Positions 42,535-50,855 of a stretch of DNA of 62,425 bases are shown piece after piece; position 1 is the stretch's first letter; each line of letters begins with the position of its first letter. The stretch lies in NCBI GenBank assembly GCA_015232355.1, contig JADFZW010000028.1, positions 1-62,425 of the forward strand. The letters run 5' to 3'. The notes under the pieces were generated by a model. It did no database searches. It saw only the letters and a program-made list of their open reading frames with translations, and was not told the DNA's origin. Both the position numbers and the translations under genes were made by a program. This stretch comes from Oligoflexia bacterium. GTDB taxonomy: Bacteria > Bdellovibrionota > Bacteriovoracia > Bacteriovoracales > Bacteriovoracaceae.

Positions 42535-44652
42535 ATGAAATTAGTAAAACCCATAAATGACCTCAGAAGTAAGAAAAAACATTCGAAACCCAAGCATAGT
42601 ATCAATGTAAGGCGGGTAGATATTTCTTCTCTGACTCAACGTGATTATATATTTATAAACTCTTTGGAGGGAGTAGAAAAGGCTACAAAAGAGATTCTAC
42701 TGATGGATGTTACCGCCATTGGTGTAGATACTGAATTTCAATATACAAAGTACTTCCTAGGTAAGAAGAAGAAGGGGGATGCATATGGCACAGGGGATAT
42801 AAAAACGATAGTACCACTACTGTTATCACTGGCCGTTGTTACTAAAGGGGCCATCATTCCCTATGTAATAGATTTACGAGTTAGGGGTATTTGTCCTTGG
42901 ATTCAAAAGTTGATGAATTGCGGGCATAGACTAGTCTTTCATTATGTAAAAGCCGAAGTGTTTTGTCTTAAAATATTGGGTGTAGAAATCCCAGATATCA
43001 ATATTTTTGATACTCATTTGGCCCAATTATTTTTAAATTTAGGGCACTACCACCATAGGTATATTGAGGAAAATCCTAATAGTGATGAAGATGAAGAAAA
43101 CAATAGAAATAAAATGGAGGAGAAAAAAGAGTTCGCCACAAGTTTAGTTAGTGTGTGTAAAAAATATGGAGTTGAGCATAAGTATATGCTTAAAAAAAAA
43201 CACATACAATATAGTTTTTTACAAATAAAACCCAATGCTCAATTTACTCAGGAACAATTAGACTATTCAGCAAAAGATGCTATATCCACAGTACAAATAT
43301 ATTTTTATCTAATTGAAGATTTAATTAAAAATGATCTGTTATACCATATGGAAACGGTAGAATTTCCCTATGCTATCCCTAATGCAGAATGTGAATGGAA
43401 CGGTTTCAAAGTATCTAAAGATAAGTGTTCATTGGCACTAAAAGGACTTTTAGCAGCAGTGGAGTTAAAGGTAGAATATTTTAGAATGCTTAAAGTTAAA
43501 AATCCTAGAAGTGGATTAGAAATTAAAAATCTTTTCCGTAAGAAAAAGATTTTAGATTATTTCAGGTACTCTAAAAATAAAAGTGGGTACTCTTTTGCTT
43601 CTGCAATGTTAAAAAGCAATAGAGGTCGCCATTTAATTATTGAAAATTTATATATTTATAAAAAATATATCTCTAAAACTACAAGTAAAATATTTACAGA
43701 TGAGTATGTTTCTATTGATGGCTGTATTCATCCAAATTGGATACAGGGAGGTGCAGAGACTGGTAGAACTACCTCCAGAAATCCTGCGGCAACTTCTATA
43801 GGCAAGATTTTTAGACCAATAGTTGTGCCAGAAAAAAATGACGATTTGTTTGAATCAAACTCAACTAAAGAGGAAAATGATTTATTTGAATGTGACTTGT
43901 CACAGATTGAAATGGGTGTTGCAGCTGCTTTAAGTGGTGATTTAAAGCTAATTGAAGATTACAATAAAAGTGATGTTTATGTTAATGTGGCCAAAAGATT
44001 TTTTAAAAGTAAATTATCTGATAAACAACTAAATTACACTGATGAAGAATTTAAAGACGACCCCTATACATCTAAAATGAGGGATATAATTAAAAAATTT
44101 TGCTTAAGTGCTATTTATAATGTCTCTGCATATGGAGTCGCAGGACAATTAGGCATTAGTGAAATAGAGGCACAAAGAGAGTTGGATAGATTTTTTAGAG
44201 AATATAGAACATTAAAAGAATATCTTGAAGAGTTGCCACTAACAGGGAAAAACAGAGGATATTCTCTTTCCATTACTGGGATGAAGCGATTTCGTAACAA
44301 AACAGGGCCTTTAACGAATTGGGAAAATAATTGGATGAGAAATGCTCCAATTCAATCAAGTGCAGCTGATTTATTTAAATTATGTGTAATAAGGCTTAAT
44401 CGAATATTAAAAAAATATTCTGCTAAAATCATACTTCAAATATACGATTCGGTTGTTATTGAAGTAAAAAATGAATATTTTGATTTAGTTTCAGAGCTTG
44501 TAAAAAGAACCATGGAGGCAACTGTAGAAGAGTTGTTCCCATGTTTAGTAGGCAAGGCAGACCTGAACAACAAACACCCTTTTTGTTGGAGTAAAGATGA
44601 AAAATTTAATTCGATAGAAGAGTTTATTAAAAATCCTGAATACAAACCTTAA
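42535..44652 (+). CDS. Divergent family A DNA polymerase with 3'-5' exonuclease
   Basis: This 705-aa protein has an N-terminal DEDDy exonuclease (Exo I GVDTEFQY, Exo II FDTHLAQLF, Exo III YSAKDAISTVQIY). The polymerase domain follows: motif A CDLSQIEMGVAAALSGD, motif B RDIIKKFCLSAIYNVSAYG, motif C LQIYDSVVIEV. The usual HDE of motif C reads YDS and the YG of motif B reads YN, so it is a distant member. There is no 5' nuclease domain. It probably replicates the island. The ribosome site is weak. Confidence 0.88.
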   Translation: MKLVKPINDLRSKKKHSKPKHSINVRRVDISSLTQRDYIFINSLEGVEKATKEILLMDVTAIGVDTEFQYTKYFLGKKKKGDAYGTGDIKTIVPLLLSLAVVTKGAIIPYVIDLRVRGICPWIQKLMNCGHRLVFHYVKAEVFCLKILGVEIPDINIFDTHLAQLFLNLGHYHHRYIEENPNSDEDEENNRNKMEEKKEFATSLVSVCKKYGVEHKYMLKKKHIQYSFLQIKPNAQFTQEQLDYSAKDAISTVQIYFYLIEDLIKNDLLYHMETVEFPYAIPNAECEWNGFKVSKDKCSLALKGLLAAVELKVEYFRMLKVKNPRSGLEIKNLFRKKKILDYFRYSKNKSGYSFASAMLKSNRGRHLIIENLYIYKKYISKTTSKIFTDEYVSIDGCIHPNWIQGGAETGRTTSRNPAATSIGKIFRPIVVPEKNDDLFESNSTKEENDLFECDLSQIEMGVAAALSGDLKLIEDYNKSDVYVNVAKRFFKSKLSDKQLNYTDEEFKDDPYTSKMRDIIKKFCLSAIYNVSAYGVAGQLGISEIEAQRELDRFFREYRTLKEYLEELPLTGKNRGYSLSITGMKRFRNKTGPLTNWENNWMRNAPIQSSAADLFKLCVIRLNRILKKYSAKIILQIYDSVVIEVKNEYFDLVSELVKRTMEATVEELFPCLVGKADLNNKHPFCWSKDEKFNSIEEFIKNPEYKP

Positions 44653-44777
44653 TCACTGACCAATTAAAATTCTATTTTTCCAAAATAACAACAATTTCTA
44701 GTATAAGTTTAGTGTTGATTGCTTTGGTAATTTCACTTGAAGCAAGATCAATTTTAACATTAGTTCAGGAGGTATTT

Positions 44778-44846
44778 ATGTCCCAATTCAGACCTAAGAT
44801 TACATTGCTTTGTTTTAGCTCATCTAAGTTAATAGAGTCCACATAA
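44778..44846 (+). CDS. Tiny ORF 1 (22 aa)
   Basis: CAGGAGG lies 6 nt before an ATG; the product begins SQFRPKITLLCFSSSKL. It is too short to assign. It is the first of four small frames, each with its own ribosome site, between polymerase and nuclease genes. Confidence 0.35.
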   Translation: MSQFRPKITLLCFSSSKLIEST

Positions 44847-44860
44847 GGAGGGAGCAGAGA

Positions 44861-44965
44861 GTGTCAGATTATAAGAAAATTATAATTCAAATCGCACAAG
44901 AAGTAGCGTTAATGATTCTGGAGAAGATCACCGAGCAACTAAAAAATAATAATAACAAAAATTAA
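44861..44965 (+). CDS. Tiny ORF 2 (34 aa, GTG start)
   Basis: AAGGAGG lies 10 nt before a GTG. The product is an amphipathic helix (YKKIIIQIAQEVALMILEKI) with an Asn/Lys tail. No family is known. It could be a small regulatory or membrane-active peptide. Confidence 0.4.
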   Translation: MSDYKKIIIQIAQEVALMILEKITEQLKNNNNKN

Positions 44966-44979
44966 AAGGAGTTTTAGAA

Positions 44980-45084
44980 ATGTTTAAAAAATTCATTGAT
45001 TGTTTTTGGAGTATTAGTAAAAGTGTAATCATTTCACTAATTACCGCACTAATATTTCAAAATATACAAACAGTGTATGCCTAA
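44980..45084 (+). CDS. Tiny ORF 3 (34 aa, signal-peptide-like)
   Basis: AAAGGAG lies 8 nt before the ATG. The product has a basic start, a hydrophobic stretch (SVIISLITALIFQNI) and ends QTVYA, like a bare signal peptide. Function unknown. Confidence 0.42.
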   Translation: MFKKFIDCFWSISKSVIISLITALIFQNIQTVYA

Positions 45085-45116
45085 AAGTAAACAAATTAAA
45101 CATAAGGATAATTATT

Positions 45117-45236
45117 ATGGTCAAAATGTTTTTAAAGACACTCATCCCGGCCCTATTTGCTCGGATAGTGTTTGCGTTCTACAAAACTTTCACGTTAATT
45201 AAATTGTTTTGTCTTAATATGCTTTTCAGTCTCTAA
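45117..45236 (+). CDS. Tiny ORF 4 (39 aa, hydrophobic)
   Basis: AAGGA lies 8 nt before the ATG. The product is almost wholly hydrophobic with a few basic residues (KMFLKTLIPALFARIVFAFY), like a small membrane or type I toxin peptide. Function unknown. Confidence 0.4.
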   Translation: MVKMFLKTLIPALFARIVFAFYKTFTLIKLFCLNMLFSL

Positions 45237-45297
45237 TCTGAAATAAATTTCAAACAACATTATTTTTATTATTAACTTATTTCAAGGAGAAATAAAG

Positions 45298-46197
45298 ATG
45301 AGTCTAATTACGCTTTCATCTTCGGGCGGTTCAGGAAATAGTGTAGCCACACTATTAAATTGTGGCCGTCAATACTATCTTAGGTATCATGAAAAATTCA
45401 GAGAGAAGACCATCAACCAAAATCTTTTCTTCGGCAGCATCGTCCACGATACTTTGCTAATCAAACATCTCGAACAGAGGTCAACTTCTCAGGTAGTAGA
45501 GGACTACATTAGGAGTGAAATCGCTTTTAAATTTGCATCCACTATGCAAGGCAAGTATATTTTAGAACTCTCGACCAGTGAGGAAGAACTAGTATCTAAG
45601 GCTATTAAGATGTATCAGGCATTTAGTGAAATACCAATTAACCCAATTTCTATAGAGGGGAAATTTGAAGTTTTATTAACTGATCCAGTAAGTGGCGTAG
45701 TTAATAATAATGTAATTGTTAATGGAAGAATCGACATAATCGAACAGGTTAAGATAACCGAGAAATACGAAAATAACAGATTGATAATAGAGGAAGATAG
45801 TAATGGTAAAAATAGTATTGTTATTACAGACCTCAAAACTTCATCGGCCAAATTAAATAGTTTGAACGGCCATTTCTTTCAGTTGTTATTTTACGCCTAC
45901 ATTTATTTTATAAAACATCAGAAGATGCCTGATTATCTCTGCATAAGAAATGTGGTTAAGACAAAAATCCCCTCTGTGCAGACTATCTTTTACAAACCAA
46001 GCTTCAAAGAAATAATTAGCACCTACACAACAATCAAAGATTGTGCAGATAAAATTAGCAGAGGGGAATTTCAAGAAAACTACGTTAATTGTAGGAGCAG
46101 GTACAATACAAATTGTCCTTACGAGGCCATCTGCCATTCAGAATTATTCGACCTTCCAGAATTAGAAATAGAGCAAAAATTAATTAAAGAAGATTAA
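45298..46197 (+). CDS. RecB/Cas4-like PD-(D/E)XK nuclease
   Basis: This 299-aa protein has an N-terminal LLNCGRQYYLRYHEK (first Cys of an Fe-S set), FGSIVHDTL, and active-site segments NGRIDII and VITDLKTS (D...D-x-K). Three C-terminal Cys lie in NCRSRYNTNCPYEAIC. The four-Cys plus RecB-type nuclease layout matches Cas4/AddB-like enzymes. No cas genes or CRISPR array are present, so it more likely processes DNA ends during island replication or recombination. AAGGAG precedes the ATG by 10 nt. Confidence 0.87.
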   Translation: MSLITLSSSGGSGNSVATLLNCGRQYYLRYHEKFREKTINQNLFFGSIVHDTLLIKHLEQRSTSQVVEDYIRSEIAFKFASTMQGKYILELSTSEEELVSKAIKMYQAFSEIPINPISIEGKFEVLLTDPVSGVVNNNVIVNGRIDIIEQVKITEKYENNRLIIEEDSNGKNSIVITDLKTSSAKLNSLNGHFFQLLFYAYIYFIKHQKMPDYLCIRNVVKTKIPSVQTIFYKPSFKEIISTYTTIKDCADKISRGEFQENYVNCRSRYNTNCPYEAICHSELFDLPELEIEQKLIKED

Positions 46198-46219
46198 CAA
46201 TATTAACAGGAGAAAATTT

Positions 46220-46474
46220 ATGCAAGAACAAAAATTAATAGTTCTTATTGGCTCACACATGGAACTTAAACAACGCTTAAATGACTTTTTCGGAGAGGTC
46301 TTTGTTACCAAAGAGGTACAAAAAGAAATATCTACCAATAACAATGTTCCAGTAGCACCAACGAAACCAGTACTCTGCCCACTATGCGGTAAAGGAAGTG
46401 TGTTGCGTTCAAAATACAAACAGGATGCTGTGTACTGCTCTGAATTTCGAAATGGATGCAAATACAGAGGGTAA
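46220..46474 (+). CDS. Small zinc-ribbon protein
   Basis: This 84-aa protein has a helical N-terminal half. The C-terminal zinc ribbon (CPLCGKGSVLRSK then YCSEFRNGCKY) resembles topoisomerase zinc fingers. AGGAG precedes the ATG. It may bind single-stranded DNA with its replication neighbours. Confidence 0.65.
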   Translation: MQEQKLIVLIGSHMELKQRLNDFFGEVFVTKEVQKEISTNNNVPVAPTKPVLCPLCGKGSVLRSKYKQDAVYCSEFRNGCKYRG

Positions 46475-46498
46475 TTAAACTTAAAGGAGAATAACACA

Positions 46499-46807
46499 AT
46501 GGAATTAATACCAGCAGAAATAGCAGCAACACTACCAGCACTTTACGCTACTGAAAATAATACTGATCCGATAGCAATAGTAAAATTGTTTCATTCGCCC
46601 AGTGGATGGCGTTGGTACGTGTGTGAATACTCAAAAGAAGAGAGAATTTGCTTTGGGTTGGTGATTGGGTTTGTAAGTGAAAAAGGATATTTTTCTATTG
46701 AAGAATTAGAAGAAATTGAACCGTTTCGAGTAGAACGTGATCTCTTTTGGAAACCAAAATCCCTCTCACAAGTCGAAGCAAAACTTAACAGTACTAAGCA
46801 CCGCTAA
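46499..46807 (+). CDS. DUF2958 protein
   Basis: This 102-aa protein matches DUF2958 by ATLPALYATENNTDPIAIVK, LFHSPSGWRWYVCEY, FGLVIGFVSEKGYFS and FRVERDLFW. The family is common on plasmids and integrative elements; function unknown. AAAGGAG precedes the ATG. Confidence 0.88.
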   Translation: MELIPAEIAATLPALYATENNTDPIAIVKLFHSPSGWRWYVCEYSKEERICFGLVIGFVSEKGYFSIEELEEIEPFRVERDLFWKPKSLSQVEAKLNSTKHR

Positions 46808-46843
46808 TCAATTTCAAGCATCTCTCAATCTCAAAATAGAAGT

Positions 46844-46882
46844 GCCAAGCATATACCAGAGAACATCTCTCCTGTGCTTGGC
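46844..46882. terminator. Hairpin after DUF2958 gene
   Basis: GCCAAGCA and TGCTTGGC enclose a 23-nt loop; CTCTCTTCC follows. It could end the replication operon, but the T content is modest. Confidence 0.4.
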
Positions 46883-47002
46883 CTCTCTTCCTCTATTAAA
46901 ACCGTTCTAAGTATGACCACATTATTCTTGGCCATGCTTAGTCTTGCCTAGAGAGGGCATGGAGATACCGATTTAATATTTATTAATTTCAGGAGTGATA
47001 AT

Positions 47003-47074
47003 ATGAATAACAAAACCAAACGTAGCATAATTAGCACAGGAAAAAAATTACTCAATGGAGGCATTGATGGGTGA
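47003..47074 (+). CDS. Leader-like ORF (23 aa) before XRE gene
   Basis: AGGAG lies 7 nt before the ATG; the product is basic (NNKTKRSIISTGKKLLNG). Its stop overlaps the start of the XRE gene (ATGGGTGA), so translation of the regulator may be coupled to it. It could be a chance frame. Confidence 0.35.
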   Translation: MNNKTKRSIISTGKKLLNGGIDG

Positions 47075-47363
47075 TACACTCGTAACAATCGGCATCCGCA
47101 TAGAAAAGTTACGCCAAAGTAAAGGTCTTACAAGAGTACAACTAGCAAATGCTCTTGGTACTAGGTACTATGTTATTCGGGCATTGGAGTATGGCAGACC
47201 ATCAAGGTATTCATTAGAATTACTTCCCCGCCTATCTGCCTATTTCGGAGTCGAGATTGGCCAATTGGTAGGATGTGATCCACCTTCAACACCAACAGAT
47301 ACTTTATCACTGGCAACAAAGATTAAAGAACTTTCAACAGAATTAGTTTCTAAGTTAGAGTAA
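47067..47363 (+). CDS. XRE-family regulator
   Basis: This 98-aa Cro/CI-type helix-turn-helix protein (IRIEKLRQSKGLTRVQLANA, ALGTRYYVIRALEYGR) has a short helical tail. GGAGG lies 6 nt before the chosen ATG at 47067. It is likely to control island functions; the target is unknown. Confidence 0.82.
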   Translation: MGDTLVTIGIRIEKLRQSKGLTRVQLANALGTRYYVIRALEYGRPSRYSLELLPRLSAYFGVEIGQLVGCDPPSTPTDTLSLATKIKELSTELVSKLE

Positions 47364-47443
47364 AAGTATTCAGTGAGTACTTTATGTATTGGCAAAATCT
47401 TTTCACTTCCATACTCAACTCAAATCGTTTATTTAAAAATTGC

Positions 47444-47496
47444 CTTGGTTAAGTTCACTTCTCTGAATTTAGTTCAAAGATGTGAATTTAACCAAG
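47444..47496. terminator. Long inverted repeat with pyrimidine tail
   Basis: CTTGGTTAAGTTCAC and its complement (one mismatch) enclose 23 nt and are followed by CTCTTTTCC. It lies 80 bp after the XRE stop. It is a likely terminator, though the loop is long. Confidence 0.5.
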
Positions 47497-47580
47497 CTCT
47501 TTTCCTATTGTAAACACAGGGATTTTTTTTAGTTAATTCAGAAAACTAAATTATCTTAATCATTCTGAACACCCCTAAAA

Positions 47581-47632
47581 GACCTCGATGGGAAACCCGA
47601 TATAAGGAGGTCAAGGCATAAAAAATATCGGG
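47581..47632 (+). promoter_or_regulatory. Interleaved stems (pseudoknot or switch) before XRE gene
   Basis: GACCTC (47581-47586) pairs with GAGGTC (47607-47612). CCCGATAT (47596-47603) pairs with ATATCGGG (47625-47632). The pairs interleave, so they form an H-type pseudoknot or two alternative stems. The second stem overlaps the GGGAG ribosome site of the gene at 47642, which points to translational control. Confidence 0.45.
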
Positions 47633-47641
47633 AGAAATCCA

Positions 47642-47962
47642 ATGGATGATAATGAAATCAAAGTGAGATTTGCAGAGGTTTTAAAAACAAAACTTCATGA
47701 AACAGAAATGACCCAAAAGCAAATTGCAAATCTTCTTAAAGTCAGCGAGGCCTCGGTCAGTTCGTGGCTAAGTGGAACTGCTACACCTAGCGATCTTATT
47801 GTGATCCACCGTTGCTCTAAAATATTTGGAATTTCTTTCTTTGAAATGTGTTTTGGGAAAGGTGCTATAGATGGTCAGCTTGAAGGAGATTTAAATAAGA
47901 AATTCGAGGAAATAGCTGCCGGCAAGTGGGAAGTGACTATAAATTTAAAACCAACAAAATAA
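47642..47962 (+). CDS. XRE-family regulator of secreted-protein cassette
   Basis: This 106-aa helix-turn-helix protein (MTQKQIANLLKVSEASVSSW, LSGTATPSDLIVIHRCSKIF) has a conserved tail EMCFGKGAIDGQLEGDLN. A truncated second copy lies at 50655. It overlaps the frame of the following secreted protein. GGGAG 7 nt upstream is part of a predicted RNA structure. Confidence 0.82.
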   Translation: MDDNEIKVRFAEVLKTKLHETEMTQKQIANLLKVSEASVSSWLSGTATPSDLIVIHRCSKIFGISFFEMCFGKGAIDGQLEGDLNKKFEEIAAGKWEVTINLKPTK

Positions 47963-47988
47963 ATGACCAGATAAAACTCATATACAAT

Positions 47989-49182
47989 ATGGAAACACTA
48001 AAAAAAAACAATCTTCCTTTAACGACAAATAAAGAAAACAAAACCAAACAATTTATTTATTTCATGCACTTTATAATCTGTATTCTTGTGATAGATATTG
48101 CTTATAGTGGTACACCTTCTGGCAGAGAGGGGTTACTTGTTGATGCTATCAAAAAAGATACCACAAGTTATGGAACTGCTGGAATTATGTGCCTATGTAT
48201 GAAAGCACAAGAGTGTCGGAGGTCTATTAGCAAAGATAAGACAAATGAATATTTGGCCATCAAAGGTGCAACTTATAAAATGGAAGTAACGGCAAGAACT
48301 GGTATTGATTTCAGTGCAAATATTTTTTGTGATTGGTTAAAAAATAATGTAAAAGATACAACTTGTAGTGACGCTATCTCTGTATGTATCGGTGCCCCTG
48401 ATATTGGAACACTTTCAACTACCACTACTTCCCCAAAAATAAAAGAACAGAAAACCATAGAAGCTTCAAAACTATCAGGAGCAAATCCATCAAAGAATTC
48501 TCTTGAACTATTTAATTTTGTATTTGATTGTTCTCCTGGCCCTGACCACTGCACACATGGAAAATTACCAAAAAACATGAAAGTCACCGTTTTTGGAGTG
48601 AATCCAGTACACAAGTGTATATTGTCTACAGGGGATACAACTAAGTATGAATCGGTAATGTCGGATGATTTAATTATGACGAAGATTGAAGACCCTCAAA
48701 AATGCTTAAAACCTAAAACTCCGTATTATCTTTTCAAGGGAGATGTTAAAAAGATTGAAGAGCTTAAATTGGTTCCTATTGAAGATAAGTCAGTACTAAA
48801 TCGTTTAAGTGGTGCTCTTGTTACAGCTCGTATTATGATCAACAACCAATCCTTCAAGGGTAAAACCAGGACGTACTCTCCAATGATTTCTCAAATCTGG
48901 GGAACTAATTTCTTTTTACTTACATATAAGAAAACAACTATAGATTCTACTCCATCTCCAGGACCTGTATTCATAATTTCGGGAACAAATACAGTTATGT
49001 GGTTAGAACCACAAATATGTCAGGTCCAAAATGTGAAGATTTTTAAGATGGATAATGAAATATATATTCGAGGAGGGACTACTTGCTGCAACTGTGGATG
49101 GACGAATGATACTCTCTATAAGTATGACCCTGAAAGCGAATCATTTATAAGTGTTTTTTCAACTAATGATTGGTCTACATAG
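47989..49182 (+). CDS. Secreted Cys-rich hypothetical protein
   Basis: This is an exported protein of about 397 aa with a hydrophobic signal (FIYFMHFIICILVIDIAYSG). Many Cys follow in the first half (IMCLCMKAQECRRS, CDWLKN, CSDAISVCIG) and near the C-terminus (TTCCNCGW). No family is recognised. The ATG at 47989 gives a normal signal peptide; the frame extends to 47926 without support. Ribosome site is poor, so coupling to the XRE gene is possible. It may be an extracellular effector. Confidence 0.65.
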   Translation: METLKKNNLPLTTNKENKTKQFIYFMHFIICILVIDIAYSGTPSGREGLLVDAIKKDTTSYGTAGIMCLCMKAQECRRSISKDKTNEYLAIKGATYKMEVTARTGIDFSANIFCDWLKNNVKDTTCSDAISVCIGAPDIGTLSTTTTSPKIKEQKTIEASKLSGANPSKNSLELFNFVFDCSPGPDHCTHGKLPKNMKVTVFGVNPVHKCILSTGDTTKYESVMSDDLIMTKIEDPQKCLKPKTPYYLFKGDVKKIEELKLVPIEDKSVLNRLSGALVTARIMINNQSFKGKTRTYSPMISQIWGTNFFLLTYKKTTIDSTPSPGPVFIISGTNTVMWLEPQICQVQNVKIFKMDNEIYIRGGTTCCNCGWTNDTLYKYDPESESFISVFSTNDWST

Positions 49183-49216
49183 TTTTTAACAATGTTGCTT
49201 TTATGAAGGGATTAAA

Positions 49217-50629
49217 ATGGAAGCAGTAAAAATAGTGAACAACGATGAAAGTCCAAAAACTAAAAAATGTCCTTATTGTGGAGAGGAAATATTAGTTGAA
49301 GCTATTAAGTGTAAGCATTGTAGTGAATTTCTTGTACAAACTAATAATAAGAATAACGACATTTGGACAAATATAAAAAAAATACTGACAAGTAACATAT
49401 ATATAAAAATAAAAGGATTATTAAATAGTACTTTTTTTGATTTTTACTGTCCTTCTGATAAGGAGAAAAATAATAATGATTTTGTATCATTTAATATTTT
49501 ACAATCTCTTTGTATTGTACTTTTTATAACTTTCGCAGGGTATCTTTCAGGTAAATTGAATTCAAATCTTTTTTTAAATATTTCTTTTATCCATAAAGAT
49601 TTCATGTATTACTTCATGTTGATAACTAATTATCTAATAACGAGTTTTACTTACATTACTATATTTAGTTATTTTTTTCGTTCAAAAACTGGTCTTGAAG
49701 AAATACAAAATCCAAAACCTATTGTAATGAGTACATTAGCATTATTTGTTATTTTTTGTTGCTCTTATTCGATACACTATACTTTATCTCTTCTTTTAAA
49801 TAAACCTGTAGCAGGAATTATGAGCATTACATTTTTTCTTCTTTGGACTTTTTTAGTGTTAACTAAAATAGCTTGGAAGAACACCATATTAATGCTGACT
49901 GTTCCAAGTGTACTGTTATTAGGTCAAGGTGTAATATATGGCGTTTTGCAAATATCACATGAAGCAAACATGTTATTACGTTTAATTAATATTTCAGTCA
50001 TGTCGATATTTATCTTTTTAATACCTATAAAAAAAGAAAAATTGATTACCTTGTTAAAAAAATCTAAGGCTCAATCAGAAGATAATTTAATTCTCTTGCA
50101 AAAAAAGAAATTTAGTTATGCTTTTTGGCCAATTACTACCTTAGTCTTCTCCATACTTGTTTTATCGTTATGTACTTTAGGATTACTAAGAATAATCCCT
50201 TTTAACAACTATTGTAGTTATTACGAGAGGGGTCTTATTAAGAGTAATTTTATCTATGATAAAACAGCTCTGTTTGGCATTTTATATACTTTTGAAAGAT
50301 TTAAAAATATTAAAAGTCAAGTTGACTACAATTCAATACAGGAAGATGTTGTAGGTTTATTTATATTTCAACCAAAAGATGCTATGTATGATGAATTTAA
50401 TAATAAAGAGTTGAATTGGGCCTATCTTGCATATAAGAAAAAATTAAGAGAAACATGGCCTATTTTTCATTCGTCTAATCTCTATAACAATAGGGAATTA
50501 GAATTTGCCTTGAAATCAGCATTAGAACTGTTTGAGATCAGCAAGCAATTTTATAGTATGACTGGGTTTGAAATTGTAAAAAAATATGACCCGGAAAATA
50601 AAAAAATGTACTTTGAACTTCATAATTAG
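49217..50629 (+). CDS. Zinc-ribbon multi-pass membrane protein
   Basis: This 470-aa protein has an N-terminal zinc ribbon (CPYCGEEILVEAIKCKHCSEF). It then has six or more membrane segments (SLCIVLFITFAGYLSG, YYFMLITNYLITSF, IVMSTLALFVIFCCS, and others), with a soluble C-terminal part. No specific family. It follows the secreted protein gene by 34 bp and could serve as its transporter or membrane partner. Confidence 0.65.
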   Translation: MEAVKIVNNDESPKTKKCPYCGEEILVEAIKCKHCSEFLVQTNNKNNDIWTNIKKILTSNIYIKIKGLLNSTFFDFYCPSDKEKNNNDFVSFNILQSLCIVLFITFAGYLSGKLNSNLFLNISFIHKDFMYYFMLITNYLITSFTYITIFSYFFRSKTGLEEIQNPKPIVMSTLALFVIFCCSYSIHYTLSLLLNKPVAGIMSITFFLLWTFLVLTKIAWKNTILMLTVPSVLLLGQGVIYGVLQISHEANMLLRLINISVMSIFIFLIPIKKEKLITLLKKSKAQSEDNLILLQKKKFSYAFWPITTLVFSILVLSLCTLGLLRIIPFNNYCSYYERGLIKSNFIYDKTALFGILYTFERFKNIKSQVDYNSIQEDVVGLFIFQPKDAMYDEFNNKELNWAYLAYKKKLRETWPIFHSSNLYNNRELEFALKSALELFEISKQFYSMTGFEIVKKYDPENKKMYFELHN

Positions 50630-50654
50630 TCTCAAAATAATTGAAACGGTTTAT

Positions 50655-50855
50655 TTGGTTTCAGAGGCTAGGGTAAGTTTTTGTTTAAGTGGAACAAGCA
50701 CGCCTGTCGATTTAGTAGTGATATACAGGTGTTCTCGAATATTTGGAATTCCATTTTATGAAATGTGCTTTGGCAAGGACGTTGCTGTAGATGGGCAGAT
50801 TGAAGGTGATTTAAATAAAAAGGAAGACAAATGGAAAATATCTCCAATTCTGTAG
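50655..50855 (+). pseudogene. Truncated second copy of the XRE regulator
   Basis: The frame encodes LVSEARVSFCLSGTSTPVDL and VVIYRCSRIFGIPFYEMCFG, then DGQIEGDLNKK, clearly paralogous to residues 33-85 of the regulator at 47642. The first helix of the HTH is missing; upstream sequence in the same frame is unrelated. It lies directly before, and overlaps, the gene at 50831, as the intact copy does before 47989. This suggests a duplicated regulator-plus-cargo cassette. Confidence 0.8.

Noticed and set aside
45298..46197. Cas4 of a CRISPR system
   Set aside because: No cas genes, no regularly spaced repeats anywhere in the window.
47604..47612. AAGGAGGTC as a ribosome site for an extra small gene
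   Set aside because: No start codon at usable distance; better explained as an arm of the RNA structure.
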